From Dugong dugon (lineage: Eukaryota; Chordata; Mammalia; Sirenia; Dugongidae), in NCBI GenBank assembly GCA_030035585.1, contig CM057482.1, forward strand, positions 9,721,001-9,785,000: a stretch of 64,000 nucleotides of DNA. Direction: 5' to 3'. Under the pieces are notes generated by a model, which was not told where the DNA came from, searched no databases, and saw only the letters and a list, made by a program, of their open reading frames with translations. Shown here in pieces: positions 47,830-59,575 of this stretch (position 1 is its first letter; each line of letters begins with the position of its first letter). Position numbers and translations under genes: made by a program.

Positions 47830-50800
47830 TTTGTGATTGACTTATTTCACTCAGCATAATGCCCTCTAGGTTCATCCATGTTGTGATATGTTTCACCGAT
47901 TCATCATCGTTCTTTATCGTTGCTTAGTATTCCATCGTGTGTATATACCATAGTTTGTTTATCCATTCATCGTTGATAAGAACTTAGGTTGTTTTTCATC
48001 CATCTTTTCGCTATTGTGAATAATGCTGCAGTGAACATGGGTGTGCATGTGTCTGTTCATGTAACAGGTCTTATTTCTCTAGGATATATTCCTAGGAGTG
48101 GGACTGCTGGGTCATATGGTATTTCTGTTTCTAGCTTTTTAAGGGAAGCACCATATCATTTTCCTTAGTGGTTGTACCATTTTACATTCACACCAGCAGT
48201 GTATGAGAGTTCCAGTCTCCCCACAACCTCACCAGCATTTATTGTCTTCTGTTTGTTCCATCGGTGCCATTCTTGCAGGACTGAGGTGGTATCTCATCGT
48301 GATTCTGATTTGCATCTCTCTAATGGCTAATGATCGCAAGCATCTTTTCATGTATTTGTTGGCCGCCTGAATGTCTTCTTTGCTGAAGTGTCTGTTCATG
48401 TTCTTTGCCCATTTTGTGATTGGGTTGCTTGTCTTTTTATTGTTGAGTTGAAATTTTCTATATATTTTAGAGATTAGACCTTTATCAGATATGTCGCTGC
48501 CAAAGATTTTTTCCCAGTCCATAGGTTCTTTTTTTACTCCTTGAGAAAGCCCTTTGATGAGCATCAGTATTTAATTTTTGGAGGTCCAAGTCATCTGGTT
48601 TATCTTCTGGAATTTGTACATCTTTAATTATGCTTGATATTCTATTTACGCCATAGTTTAGGGACCCTAGCGTTGTCCCTATATTTTCTTTCATGATCTT
48701 TGTAGTTTTAGGTTTTACATTTAGGTCTTTGATCCGTTTTGAGTTACTTTTTGTGTGTGGTGTGAGGTATGAATCCTGTTTCATTTTTCTGCAAATGGAT
48801 ATGCAGTTTTTCCAGCACCGTTTGTTGAAGAGACTATCTCTTCCCCCATTTAATGGACTTTGACCCTTTGTCAAAGATCAGGTGTCCATAGGTGGATGGA
48901 TTTACTTCCGGGTTCTCAGTTCTGTTTCATTGGTCTACGTGTCTGTCATTGTACTGGTACCAGGCTCTTTTGACTACTGTGGCTGTATAGTAGGTTCTGA
49001 GATTGGGTAGTGCGATGCCTCCTACTTCGTTCTTCTTTTTCAGTAATTCTTTGCTTATCTGGGGGGTCTTTCCTTTCCATACAAAATTGATTAGTTCTTC
49101 CATCTCAAAGAATGTTGAAATTTGGATCGGGATTGCATTGTATCTATAGATTGCTTTGGGTAGTATTAACATTTTCACAATGTTAAGTCTTCCTATCCAT
49201 GAACATGGTATGTCTTTCCATTTATGAAGGTCTCTTTTGGTTTCTTGCAGTAGTGTTTTGTAGATTTCTTTGCATAAGTCTTTTACATCCCTAGTTAGAT
49301 TTATTCTTAAGTATTTTATCTTTTAGGGGGCTATTGTAAATGATATTGTTTTCCTGATTTCCTTTTTGGAGTTCTGTTTTTTAGTATAGAGGAATCCAAC
49401 TGATTTTTGTATGTTGATCTTTGTACCCTGCCACTTTGCTGAATCTATTAGTTCCAGTAGGTTTCTTGTGGACTCTCTGGGATTTTCTATTGTACGTGTA
49501 GGATCATATCGTCTGTGGATGGGGATAGTTTTGCTTCTTCCTTACCAATTTGGATGCCTTTTATTTCCCTTTCTTGTCTTATTGCTGTAGCTAGGATTTC
49601 AGTACATTGTGGTGATAAAGATCATCCTTTTCTGGTTCCCATTCTCAGGACGAATGCTTTCATTCTCTCTCCATTGAGAATAGTGTTGGCTGTTGGTTCT
49701 GTGTATATGCCTTTTGTTATGTTGACGAATTTCCCTTCTATTCCTATTTTGGTGTGAATTTTTATCAGGAATGGGTGCTCAACTTTATCAAATGCCTTTT
49801 CTGCATTGATTGAGATGATCATATGATTCTTTTCCTTTGTTTTATTTATATGGTGGATCATGTTGATTGATTTTCTAATGTTGAACCATCCTTGCATACC
49901 TAGTATGAATCCCACTTGGTCATGATGTATTATTGTTTTGATATGCTGTTGGATTCTGTTGGCTAGAATTTTGTTGAGAATTTTTGTGTCAGTGTTCATG
50001 AGGGATATTGGTCTACAATTTTCTTTTTTAGTGGTATCTTTGCCTGGCTTTGGTATCAGGGTTATGCTGGCTTCATAAAGTGAAATAGGGGGTAGTCCTT
50101 CCTTTTTTATGTTTTGGAATAGTTTGAGTAGTATTAGTATCAACTCTTCTTTAAATGTTTGGTAGAGTTCTCCAGTGAAAACGTCTAGGCCAGGGCTCTG
50201 TTTTTGGTTGGTAGTTTTTTTATGACTGCTTTAATTTCTTCTTTTGTTAGGGGTCTGTTCAGATTTTTAGGTAGGTAGTGTGTTTCTAGGAATTTGTCCA
50301 TTTCCTCTAGGTTTACAATTTGTTGGAGTATAATTTTTTGCAGTATTCTGTTATGATCCTTTTTATTTCTGTTGTTTCTGTTGTAGTGTCATCCATCTCA
50401 TTTCTTATTTGAGTTACTTGCATCTCCTCCTTTTTTTCTTTAGTCAATTCAGCCAGGGGATTGTCGATTTTATTTATCCTTTCAAAGAACCAGCTTTTAG
50501 TCTTGTTGATTATTTTTCTTTTTTCTATTTCATTTATTTTTGCTCTAATCTTTATTAGTTCCTTTCTTCTGGCAGCTGTGGGCTTCTTTTGCTGCTCATT
50601 TTATGTCTGTTTGACTTGTAGGGTTAAGGTATTGATTTTGGCCCTTTCTTCTTTTTTGATGTGTGTGTTTATTGCTATAAATTGACCTCTGAGTACTGCT
50701 TTTGCTGTGTTCCAAAGGTTTTGGTATGTTGTGCTTTCATTCTTGGAATTTTTTAATTTAATATTTTTAATTTCTTCCGTTACTCAGTGGTTTTTAAGCA

Positions 50801-51612
50801 CGGTGTTCAGTTTCCAAGTATTTGATTTTTTTTCCTTGTCCTTCCTGTTATTGATTTCTAATTTTATAACATTGTGATCTGAGACGGTGCTTTGTATTAG
50901 TTCGATATTTTTTAATTTATTGAGGCTTGCTTTGTGACCTAGAAGTGGTTTGTTCTAGAGAATGATCCATGTGCACTGGAGAAGAATGTGTACTGTGCTG
51001 CTGTTGGGTGGAGTGGCTTTGTATATGTCTGTGAGGTCAGGTTGGTTGATTGTGTTGCTTAGATTTTCTGTGTCTTTGTTGAATTTCTTTCTAGTTGTTC
51101 TGTCCATCGTTGGAAGTGGTCTTCTACTATTATTGTAGAATGGTCTATTTCTCTTTTCATTTCTGTTAGTATTTTATGTATTTTGGAGATCTGTCATGGG
51201 GTGTGTAAATATTTATTATGGTGATATTCTCTTGGTGGATTGATCCCTTAATTGTTATATAATGTCCTTTCTTGTCTCTTATGATGGAGTTTGATTTAAA
51301 GTCTCTTTTATCAGATTAACATTGCCACTCCTGTTCTTTTTTGGTTATCGTTTGCTTGATATATATTTTTTCCATCCTTTGATTTTTAACCTGTTTATGT
51401 CTTTGTGTTTAAGATGTGTCTCTTGTAGGCAACATATTGATGGGTCTTTTTTTTTTTTTTTTAATCCGTTCTGCTGCTCTCTGTCTCTTGAGTGGTGTGT
51501 TTAAACCATTTGCGTTCAGTGTGATTATCAATAGATATGAATTTACTACTGGTGTGTTTAAACCATTTGCATTCAATGTGATTATCAATAGATATGAATT
51601 TACTACTATCAT
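47830..51612 (-). pseudogene. Decayed L1 ORF2 (endonuclease and reverse transcriptase)
   Basis: N-terminus NSYLLIITLNANGLNTPLKR at about 51612-51480, duplicated in frame. The largest open piece is 50143-49622 (173 codons), with '[11 protein letters not shown]' then '[20 protein letters not shown]', 'HHDQVGFI' and 'AEKAFDKV'. The catalytic FADD position reads STDD at 49519-49508. The C-terminal region (49178-48229) is in several frames. Confidence 0.85.
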
Positions 51613-51849
51613 TTTGTTATGCTTTTTTTGTGGTGTTGAAGGTTTCTTTGTTCCACTTAATTTTCTGTGTTGAGTTCTTTTTGTTCATGGATTGTCTTTT
51701 CATTTCCTTCATTCTTGTTTTGTGTTTACTGGGTCTTTTTGCTTTTCTTTTTCTTTATTTTGGTTGGTAGGTTTGTTCATTTTCTTTGTGGTTACTGTGA
51801 GGTTTACCTTTATCATCCTGTGTTTAAAACAGTCAGCTATTTTTTGACA

Positions 51850-52930
51850 CTGCCTTGACTTCCTCTCCATATGGAAGTTCTATAACTACACCGTTTGTGG
51901 TTGATTTCAGATTGACATCTCTAGTTCCCTGTTTTCAGCGTTATTGGCAGTATTTTAATTTTGAGAGTTCTTTGTCTGGGTTGGTATCTGGGTGATGTTA
52001 TCTTGTGTCTTGGTCTCAGGTTGTTATCTGATGTTGTTGGTTCTCTGTCTGAAGGACTCCCTTTAATATTTCTTATAAGGTTGGTCTGGTTTTTACAAAT
52101 TCCTTTTATTTCTGTTTACCTGGGAATGTCCTAATTTTGCCATCATATTTGAGAGACTGTTTTCCTGGATATATGATTCTTGGTTGGCATTTCTTTTCTT
52201 TCAGGGTTTTATATATGTCATCCTATTGCCTCCTTGCCTGCATGGTTTCTGCAGAGAAGTCAGAGTTTAGTTTTATTGGTGTCCCTTTGTATGTGATATT
52301 TCGTTTTTCACAAGCTGCTCTCAAGAATTCTTTCTTTGTGTTTGGTTTTGGAAAGTTTGATTATGATATGTCTTGGTGACTTTGTTTTGGGGGTTTGCTG
52401 AGCTTTTTGGATGTAAACCTTCTCATCTTTCATGATAGCAGGGAAGTTTTATGCCAGCAATTCTTTGAAAAGTCTCTCCATGCTTTTTCTTGTCTCCTGT
52501 TCTGGAATTCCAATCATGCATAGATTGTTACTCTTGATAGTGTTCCAGATAACTCTTAGGCTTTCTTCATTTTTCTTTATTCATTTTTTCTGATTGTTCC
52601 TCAAATAAATTAGTACTGAGGGAATTTGGCCTCTATTCTGCTGATCCTTTCTTCCATTGATTCAGCTCTACTGCTGTGTCCTTCCACTGTGTTATCTGTT
52701 CCTGATATTTTATTGTTAAGCTTCTGGATTTCTAGTTGCTGCATTCGTATAATTTCTAATTGTTTATTTATTTTGTCATTTTGTTCTTGTATTGTTTTCC
52801 TGAATTCTTCTAGATCTCTTTGAGGATCCTATATGTAAGTCTTTTGAATTCCTTATCTTATAGTTCTGTTGCCATTTATTCCTCAGGAAAATTTTCTGCC
52901 CCTTTATTTTGGTCACTTGCTTGAGCCATC
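51850..52930 (-). pseudogene. Decayed L1 ORF1
   Basis: The minus strand holds broken ORF1 text: a Gln/Lys/Asn-rich coiled-coil part near 52850-52620 and a C-terminal domain with 'ACEKRNITYKGTPIKLNSDF' near 52320-52250. No continuous frame spans it. Confidence 0.7.
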
Positions 52931-53279
52931 TTGTCCTATGTCTTTGTATGATTTAATATTGTCTACTGTTTTTGAGGCATTAAGGTGTTATTTGATTGTA
53001 TGCTTGTTTGCTTCATCTTGGTTCTTTGTTTTGTGGTGACAAGTGATGGATGGTCTGGATTCCTCCACAGCCCTTGTGGGACTGTGGGGTCCTTTGAGGT
53101 TGGTGCTAGCAATTAGTGCATCCACTGGAGAACAGGACAGGTCGTCTTCATAGCCATAAGGAAGCAGTGCCACCTAAAGGATGGGGTAGGCTCTTCTGCG
53201 GGCATGAACTGGTGTCTCAGTAGGTGGTGGGAGATCAAGGCATCTCAGTGTATGTGGGCTTGGCCTGCAGGAACTCACT

Positions 53280-53880
53280 GGGCATAGGATGGGTGTCACT
53301 GCAGCCAGTTGGTCATTGGGTATTGACACAGGGAGTGCCTGCTTGTTGTTGGAATCTGCTGGGATGCACCTGGCAGACATGGGTGATGGGATATGCCTGC
53401 CAAGCTGTGCCAGGTGGTTGTTGGAAGAGTGCACAGGGGTGCATCTGCTAGTTGCTGGGCTACGGCATGGGGCACACCTGTTGGTTACTGGGCAGTGGTA
53501 CTGGGTGCATTTTTGGTTACTGTGTAGGCTTGGGAGGATCGCGCTGATCACTGGGCAGTGGACACTGGGGAACTCCTACTGTTCACTGTGCAGTGGGCAC
53601 ATTCCCACTGGTCACCAGGCTGCAGGTGTGCTCACAATGGTAACTAGGCTGCAGGTGTGCTCTTGCTGGTTGCCAAATCGGAGAGGTGCTCCTGCCAGTT
53701 ACTAGGCAGCAGATGTTCTGCTAGTTGCCAGATTGCAGGCATGCTCCCACCAGTCACCAGGAAGTAGGCATGCTCCCACCTGTCGCCAGACTACAGGCGC
53801 GCTCCCACCAGTCTCCGGACAATGGGCATGGGCTTGTCCCTGCTGGTCACAGGTGCAGGGGTCTTTCCTGCCTGGCCACC
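53280..53880 (-). repeat. Internally repetitive L1 5'UTR segment
   Basis: Recurrent 'caccagtcaccagg', 'ctgggcagtggtac', 'ggcatgctcccacc', 'ggcgcgctcccaccagtctc' motifs at roughly 30-50 bp spacing, GC-rich against the AT-rich L1 body. Consistent with degenerate tandem units in the 5'UTR promoter. Confidence 0.65.
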
Positions 53881-54449
53881 CCAGGTGACTGCGGTCTGGC
53901 CCATTTAAATATGGGGGGACAGACACGGAGGCTACTATCCAGTGGGTTTCCTGGTCAAATACCCAGGCTCCGCCACTGATGAACAGCCCCTTTCCCCAGT
54001 TCCTAGTTCCCTCCCTTCTCCATGGTCAGTAGGATCTCTGGAGCTCTCCCTGTCTTCCTTCACTTTACCTTTTTAGCCTGGTTTGTGTCCTTCTCACCTT
54101 GTTTCATTCCAGGTTTGTTTACACAGTATCTTTTTCTCCTGTTGTGAGTTCTATATAGTTGTCTTCCTGTGCTCCTCACCCAGGAATGCTGCCCGCTTTG
54201 TCCCAAGATAGCTACGCTGTGCCAGGCCAGGTGGCAAAAAACTGAGGGTCTGTATCTCTGCATCAGCTGTTTTCTTTCTTCTGTCTCTCTTTCCACTTGG
54301 AACTCGATCTAATTCTTCATCTTTCCGTTTGATGTTTAACGTTCCAAAGTTGTCATCTGTATCTGTTTCACCTGGCTTCTCAGGTCTTTGATAAATGGGG
54401 ATATTGTAGTGCATCAGTCTAAGTCACCATCTTTCCCATCATTTTTTTG

Positions 54450-55860
54450 AGCACTTGTATCTTGCCTGCCCCAGGCCTGGAGTCAGCCATTTCTCCAGGG
54501 AGTCTTGATTCCTTTCAGTGGAGAATGGTATTTAGAAACCAAGATTTGGGTGCTGAGCATGCTCATTGCTGGTAGGGTGTTACTGCTTCTAGATTCACAG
54601 CACACAGAGCTAGGAGATATACAGAGAAATGGAGTTAGATGACAGGAAGAGTTAGATATTTAAAATCCTGAATTCACACTTGCAGTCTTGCCCCAGAGGG
54701 TTTATTCTAGTTATCTATATTGTAACTGTCTTCTCCAGAGAGACTTAATTTTAAAAACTTCTCCTTGCTTTATGTTCCATCTAATGAACGTCTTGATGCA
54801 AGTCTGTTTTTATTATTTCCTTGGGATGGATACTCCTCTGGTTTCAGAATTTCCTCCTTAGCCTCCTGCATCCTGCTGGTGACAGAGCTGTTGTCTTCGG
54901 GGCCTGTGAATTTCTGGGCAGAGTTTACAGATGTGCAAACAGAGAAGGCCAGTAGGGGACCAGGGTTACTGAGCCATAAGCCTGTATGGGGAATAACAGC
55001 AGCACAAAAGAAAAAGGAGCCATTCCATCTGGGGACTCAGGAGGGAGAAATTCGTGGAGAACGTGATGCTTGAAGTGAGTCTGAAAAGGAGAAGATGTGT
55101 TTGCTCCTTCTGCTGGAACCATTCCACCTCTTGTCTGCCTGGCAGTGTGAGGTACATCTGGGGAAGTGGAAGTGGCTCCGTGTGGCCAGAATCAGGTCAA
55201 TGAGGTGCCTCACAGACATTGATGAGCAGAAGGTAATCACAACGTGCCTGATACAACTCATGAGGCATTTTGAATGTTACCCTGTTAGTGTGGAAAGCCA
55301 CTGAAGGGACTTAAGCAGAAAATAACATGGTCACATTTGTGATTTAGAAATATCAGAAAGTGTGAGACTGGAGGCAGGGAGAGTAGCCAGGCTCATCACA
55401 GCCACCCAGAGAGCTGGGGAGGGCAGTAGTAATGGGGTTAGGGCTGAGGGGAGAGGTTTGGGAGGTAGAGATGGGACCGGTGGGGTCTAGTCATTGATTT
55501 GATGAGAGGCCTGAGTGGGAGGGGGAGGTAGCAAGCATGACACCAGGAATCTGACTTGGATGTTGGGGTAGACGGGGAAGCCCTTCACAATGCAGGTAAA
55601 ACACAAGAGGCAAAATGGTTTTTGGAGCCGATGGGAGAGGAAGCAGTGGGGACAGCGAGTGTTGACCGTGTTGTTTAAGAAGCTTCTCTGAATGGGAAGG
55701 GAAGGCAGTGGTTAGAGTTGAGGGAGACAACAGTAAAAGGGGGTTTTGTTTTATTTAAAGGTCGGGCGGACTTGAGCGTGTTAATAAGATTCAGAGAAGA
55801 AAGGAGTAACCATCAAAGCCTGTTCTTGGGAGAAAATCTGCCCTTCAAACCAGTTTCTTC
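54450..55860. other. Intergenic DNA with an old dispersed repeat
   Basis: 54980-55450 shares order with 62100-62560 ('atgctt..gagtctgaaaagga', 'ggccagaatcaggtcaatga', 'gccactgaagggacttaagc', 'aaataacatggtcacatttg'). The rest shows no recognised element or exon. Confidence 0.5.
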
Positions 55861-55861
55861 T

Positions 55862-56040
55862 GATTTGAACCCTAGATGTACTGAGTCAGAATCTACATTT
55901 TTAGCAAGATCCCCAGGTGATTCTTACCTACAATAAATTTTGAGAACCACTGCTCTACTAGTGGGTCTCAGAATTGGTCCCTAACCAGCAGCAATAGCAT
56001 CACCTGGGAACTTGTTAGAAATGCAAGTTCTCAGCAGGGG
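55862..56040. repeat. MER5-type DNA transposon ends
   Basis: 'actgagtcagaatctacatt', 'atccccaggtgattcttacc', 'ttttgagaaccactg' is one MER5 end. 'gggtctcagaattggtccct' then 'gcatcacctgggaacttgtt' is the opposite end of another copy immediately after. Confidence 0.65.
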
Positions 56041-56950
56041 TTGGTGCGGAAGGAAACAGCTGGAAGCCCTGGAGAAAATGCAGTCCAGAACCCAGGAGGC
56101 GGGAGCTACTGTGATCAGAGGAAGGCCCTCTGTGAGGCTGCGGGAAAGAAATACGTAGGTGGAAGGAAGGCAGAAAAGCTGTTTCATGCTTGACAGTTAA
56201 AAGTGTTGTCAGGGATATTTTGTCTATGTATTTTGAGTCTAGTGAATTAGAGAAGAGATGTGGAGACAGGTCTACATTTCCCCTTGAGTTATTTTCCCAG
56301 GAATCTCTCTGGGCTCCAGAGCCCTAAAGATGAAACCTAGAGACAGAGGTGAGCTGGAGGAACCCTAGTATTCAGTGTAGGTATTCGGTGCTGTTATAAG
56401 TGAGAGAAATAGAAGTGTTGCTTACAAATAGATGTTTGTAACTTCTGAACTCTTTCCAGAAGATTTTCATTGTAAATGCACCTGTAGCTGGGAACCCTAA
56501 AGAAAATAAAGAATGCCTTTGCGGAAGCTCAGATCTCAAAGGTGAGAAGATGACAGATCTGCTAAAGATGAGCCAGTATGTGGACTGAGGGGACAGAGGG
56601 CGGCGATGGAAGGAGGGTCCTTTGCTGAGCATGCTCAGGGCCCACATGGGGTTGAAGACCATGGGTTTCAAGGAGCATCAAGCCCCAAGGTCGTGGGATT
56701 TTTCCCACCAGTACTCACCAGCCTAGCAGGTGAGGAAGAGAAGGGAGGAAATGCTAACAGTGAACCGTCCTGGAGCGGAGAAGGACACACATTTGCTGCA
56801 GTTGGCATGCCCCTGAACTGTCTTTGGAGACACTGGCTAAGATTCATATGTGAGCTGAGTGTTAGAAATGGATGAGAACACCTCAGCTCTGTCTTCTGGA
56901 CTCCGAGAATGGTGTGTACATCACCTGCCAATGTCTCGTGATACCAGTTG
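56041..56950. other. Intergenic DNA, nothing recognised
   Basis: Open frames up to about 100 codons occur on both strands without known motifs. No splice-consistent exon structure was found. Confidence 0.5.
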
Positions 56951-56954
56951 TGTG

Positions 56955-57078
56955 ATTTTATGTTGGCTCTCTCCACCAAACTGTAAGCTCTCTGAGGTAT
57001 ACGTCTTTATCACTCCATGGGCCCCAGCAGGAATCTGGGCTCAGAACAGGTGCCAAATAGATAACTGTTGAATGACTG
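56955..57078 (+). repeat. L2 3'-end relic
   Basis: 'ccaaactgtaagctctctga', 'cagaacaggtgccaaataga', 'taactgttgaatgactg' is the L2 terminal region. Confidence 0.65.
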
Positions 57079-57341
57079 TTCTCCACCTGCAGACCCTGGC
57101 GTCTGGCATTCACAGCCCTCCATGAGAGGACCCCAGCTCACCTTTCCTTGTCTGTCTCCCAGTCCTTCGAAACAGTGGCTGACACCTCATGGAAACTGAT
57201 GCCAAATATGGTCTTAACCTCCCTTCTGTGTAGCCTGAGAAGCCTTTGTTAATGCTGGGCTTTGTGCCTGCAGCATTCATTTTCAGCCCTCGTCCCTGTC
57301 TTCAGTCTCAGAATTATAACCGTCTGAAACAGGCATTGAGA

Positions 57342-57544
57342 GGAGCCCTGGTGGCGCAGTGCTTAAATGCTCGGCTGCTAACTGAAAGGTCAATGGTTTG
57401 ACCCCACCAGCCACTCCACTGGAGAAATATGTGGCAGTCTGCTTCTGTAAAGATAACAGCCTTGGAAACCCCATGGGGCAGTTCTACTCTGTCCTATAGG
57501 GTCGCTATGAGTCAGAATCGACTCGACAGCAGTGGGTTTTGTTT
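57342..57544 (+). mobile_element. AfroSINE, long class
   Basis: Head gagccctggtggcgcagtgc; long-class block 'aatatgtggcagtctgcttc' and 'agataacagccttggaaacc'; tail 'cagaatcgactcgacagcag'. Confidence 0.92.
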
Positions 57545-57669
57545 TAGTCGTCAACGTGGTGGATGCGAGTAGAAGTAAAAGGAGATAGGGCATTTACCAG
57601 TCTCAGAGCTTTCCCTGAGGATCCCCATAGACACTTCTAGAAACCAAATCCATGAGGATGACTGTCCAA

Positions 57670-58045
57670 GGATGGGCATCACAGTATTGTCTAGTTACAA
57701 AAACTGGAATCAATCTAAATGTCCATCAGGAAGGGATTAAATGAATTATGGTACAACCATATAATCGGATATTATACAGCTGTTGAAGATGATATATAGC
57801 TATATTCATTGACAAGGAAGTATCTCTATTATATATTTTTAAGTGAAAACAGGTTACAGAATTGCATGTATGGTATGATCCACATTTATATAAAATTACA
57901 TGGGAAGGATGTTGATTGAATTGTTAACTGTGATTGCCTCTAGGGATGGAATTTTGCATTATTTTTAATTTTTTATGCCATTTTATACTGCTTGAAATTT
58001 CTGTGTATTTATAATCAGAAATTTTAAATAAAGCTATTTTCATTA
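57670..58045 (+). repeat. Old L1 3' end (ORF2 terminus plus 3'UTR)
   Basis: 'aatctaaatgtccatcagga', 'gaattatggtacaaccatat', 'attatacagctgttgaagat', then a 3'UTR with AATAAA at about 58027. Worn sense L1. Confidence 0.7.
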
Positions 58046-58059
58046 TGGGAAAACAATCG

Positions 58060-58940
58060 AGTGCATCCTTTGAGGCCTACTTCTTTATATGTAAATCCTC
58101 CCAGAAGCTTCCTCCGGCCCCCTCCCCAGCCCAGCCCCGCGCCTGGAGTGGGAGCCCTCCTCTTTCACGGCCCCATCTTCCTCTTAAACCTCTGGTCTTG
58201 CTCACCCTTGGATGAAGTGTTGTCCACAAGATGACCTGTTTAGCCTGGCGGGCACCGAGTTCCTTCAGGTCATGGAGTAGCTGTTTCTGCTCATCTTGGT
58301 GTCTTTCCCCACCCCCAGAGGCAGCCTAAGGGGATGGGCTGCTCCTCAGCTCCAGCCAATTATTGCCATTTGAGCCTGTGAGCCCACTAAGGGCCAGATC
58401 TTGGGATTTTTTTCCGAGCTTCAGAAATGTGGCCTAATTTGGGGTTCAGTGGGCCTTGCTGTACGGGCAGGATTGGTGTTCATTGCCCCAGGTGGGGCCT
58501 GCAGGCTGCCAGGTGATAGCCCCAGACAGGCCTCCTCCCCTTTGACCCTTGCCTGTTGTGGAAATGTCCCCAGCTATGACCCCAGACCTGTGGGGGAGAA
58601 AGCACCCTCACCAAGGCTGCAGGAAGCTGGCTGCACAGAGGAAGTTGGCTGCTTGGTCTCCATAGGATGCACTTTGTCTGAGGCCAGAAAAACCCTGTCC
58701 AATCTGATATAGCACCTTTCCCTAAAGAGATGTGACAGTTGTTTCCAAATGACTGCCCCTCCAGGCTTCAGAGCTCTCTGTTTCCTCTTCCATTATGAGC
58801 AGCAGCAGCGACAACCACAGGGGCCAAACCAACAGGTCTCCCCTCGGGAACACTGGCAGCCTCACAAGGAAAAATGATGAGGCACCTGGCAGCCAGGAAC
58901 AGGCGCTGCCCCTGACAGCCCTCCCACCCCAGGGCCTAAT
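58060..58940. other. Intergenic DNA, nothing recognised
   Basis: GC-moderate sequence without a gene, splice pattern or repeat I can name. Confidence 0.5.
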
Positions 58941-59023
58941 AATTTTGTTAACTAATAAGAGCTGCCATTTGTTAAACACCTAACTCTGAGCCAGCCACTG
59001 TGCTCAGGGCTACCCCATCACCA

Positions 59024-59223
59024 CGGAGCCCTGGTGGTGCAGTGGTTAAGCGCTTGGCTGCAAATTGAGAGGCTGGTAGTTGGAACCCACCAACTGCTCC
59101 AGGGGAGAAAGATGTGGCAGTTTGCTTCTGTAAAGATTTACAGCCTTGGAAACCCTATGGGGCAGTTTTACTCTGTCCCATAGGGTTGCTATGAGTTGGA
59201 ATCGACTCAGTGACAAGTACAGG
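59024..59223 (+). mobile_element. AfroSINE, long class, perfect 13-bp TSD
   Basis: Head cggagccctggtggtgcagt; long-class block 'aagatgtggcagtttgcttc'; tail 'ttggaatcgactcagtgaca'. Flanks taccccatcacca at 59011-59023 and 59224-59236 are identical. The right-hand copy also serves as the left flank of the next SINE. Confidence 0.93.
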
Positions 59224-59236
59224 TACCCCATCACCA

Positions 59237-59438
59237 AGGTCCCTGGTTGGTGCAAATTGTTAAGTGCTTGACTGCTAACAGAAAAGTTGGTGGTTCAAAC
59301 CCAACCAGAGATGCCTCAGAAGACACCGTGGCGCTCTGCTTCCAAAAGGTTACAGCCTTGAAAACCCTATGGAGCAGTTCTGCTGTGCATACACAGGGTC
59401 ACCGTGAGTCAGCATCGACTTGACAGCAACCACTGCCA
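59237..59438 (+). mobile_element. Divergent AfroSINE adjoining the previous one
   Basis: Head aggtccctggttggtgcaaa; interior 'gctctgcttccaaaaggtta', shared with 6550-6812; tail 'cagcatcgacttgacagcaa'. Its right flank accccatcacca (59439-59450) repeats the target of the neighbouring SINE. It looks older and of another subfamily. Confidence 0.88.
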
Positions 59439-59575
59439 ACCCCATCACCATGGCCCTGCCAGGGGCATTATTTTCTACCTAAAGAGACTGCAGCTCAGAG
59501 ATCTCAAGCAGCTTTCCCAAGGTCCCACCCAAGTAAAACTTGAACCAGTCTGCTTGACTCAGTCTGCCCCACTGT

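Larger units (their letters stand above)
47437..54435 (-). mobile_element. Nearly full-length L1 (about 7 kb), antisense
   Basis: On the minus strand: 5' end at 54435 starting GGGAAAGATGGTGACTTAG (a YY1-like L1 start), a GC-rich 5'UTR to about 53170 with internal repeats, ORF1 (about 52930-51850), ORF2 (about 51612-47830), a short 3'UTR and poly(A) at 47447-47437. Plus-strand flanks share ccatcattttttt (47431-47443 and 54436-54448), a possible TSD blurred by the T-run. Stops in both ORFs show it is inactive. Confidence 0.88.
58947..59575 (-). repeat. Antisense MIR split by two AfroSINEs
   Basis: 58947-59010 ('gccatttgttaaacaccta', 'ccagccactgtgctcagggc') and 59451-59575 ('ctgcagctcagagatctcaa', 'gctttcccaaggtcccaccc') are the two halves of one reversed MIR. 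The junction is the accccatcacca target. Confidence 0.7.

Noticed and set aside
54766..55073. 102-codon plus-strand frame
   Set aside because: Overlaps an old dispersed repeat; no recognised domain.
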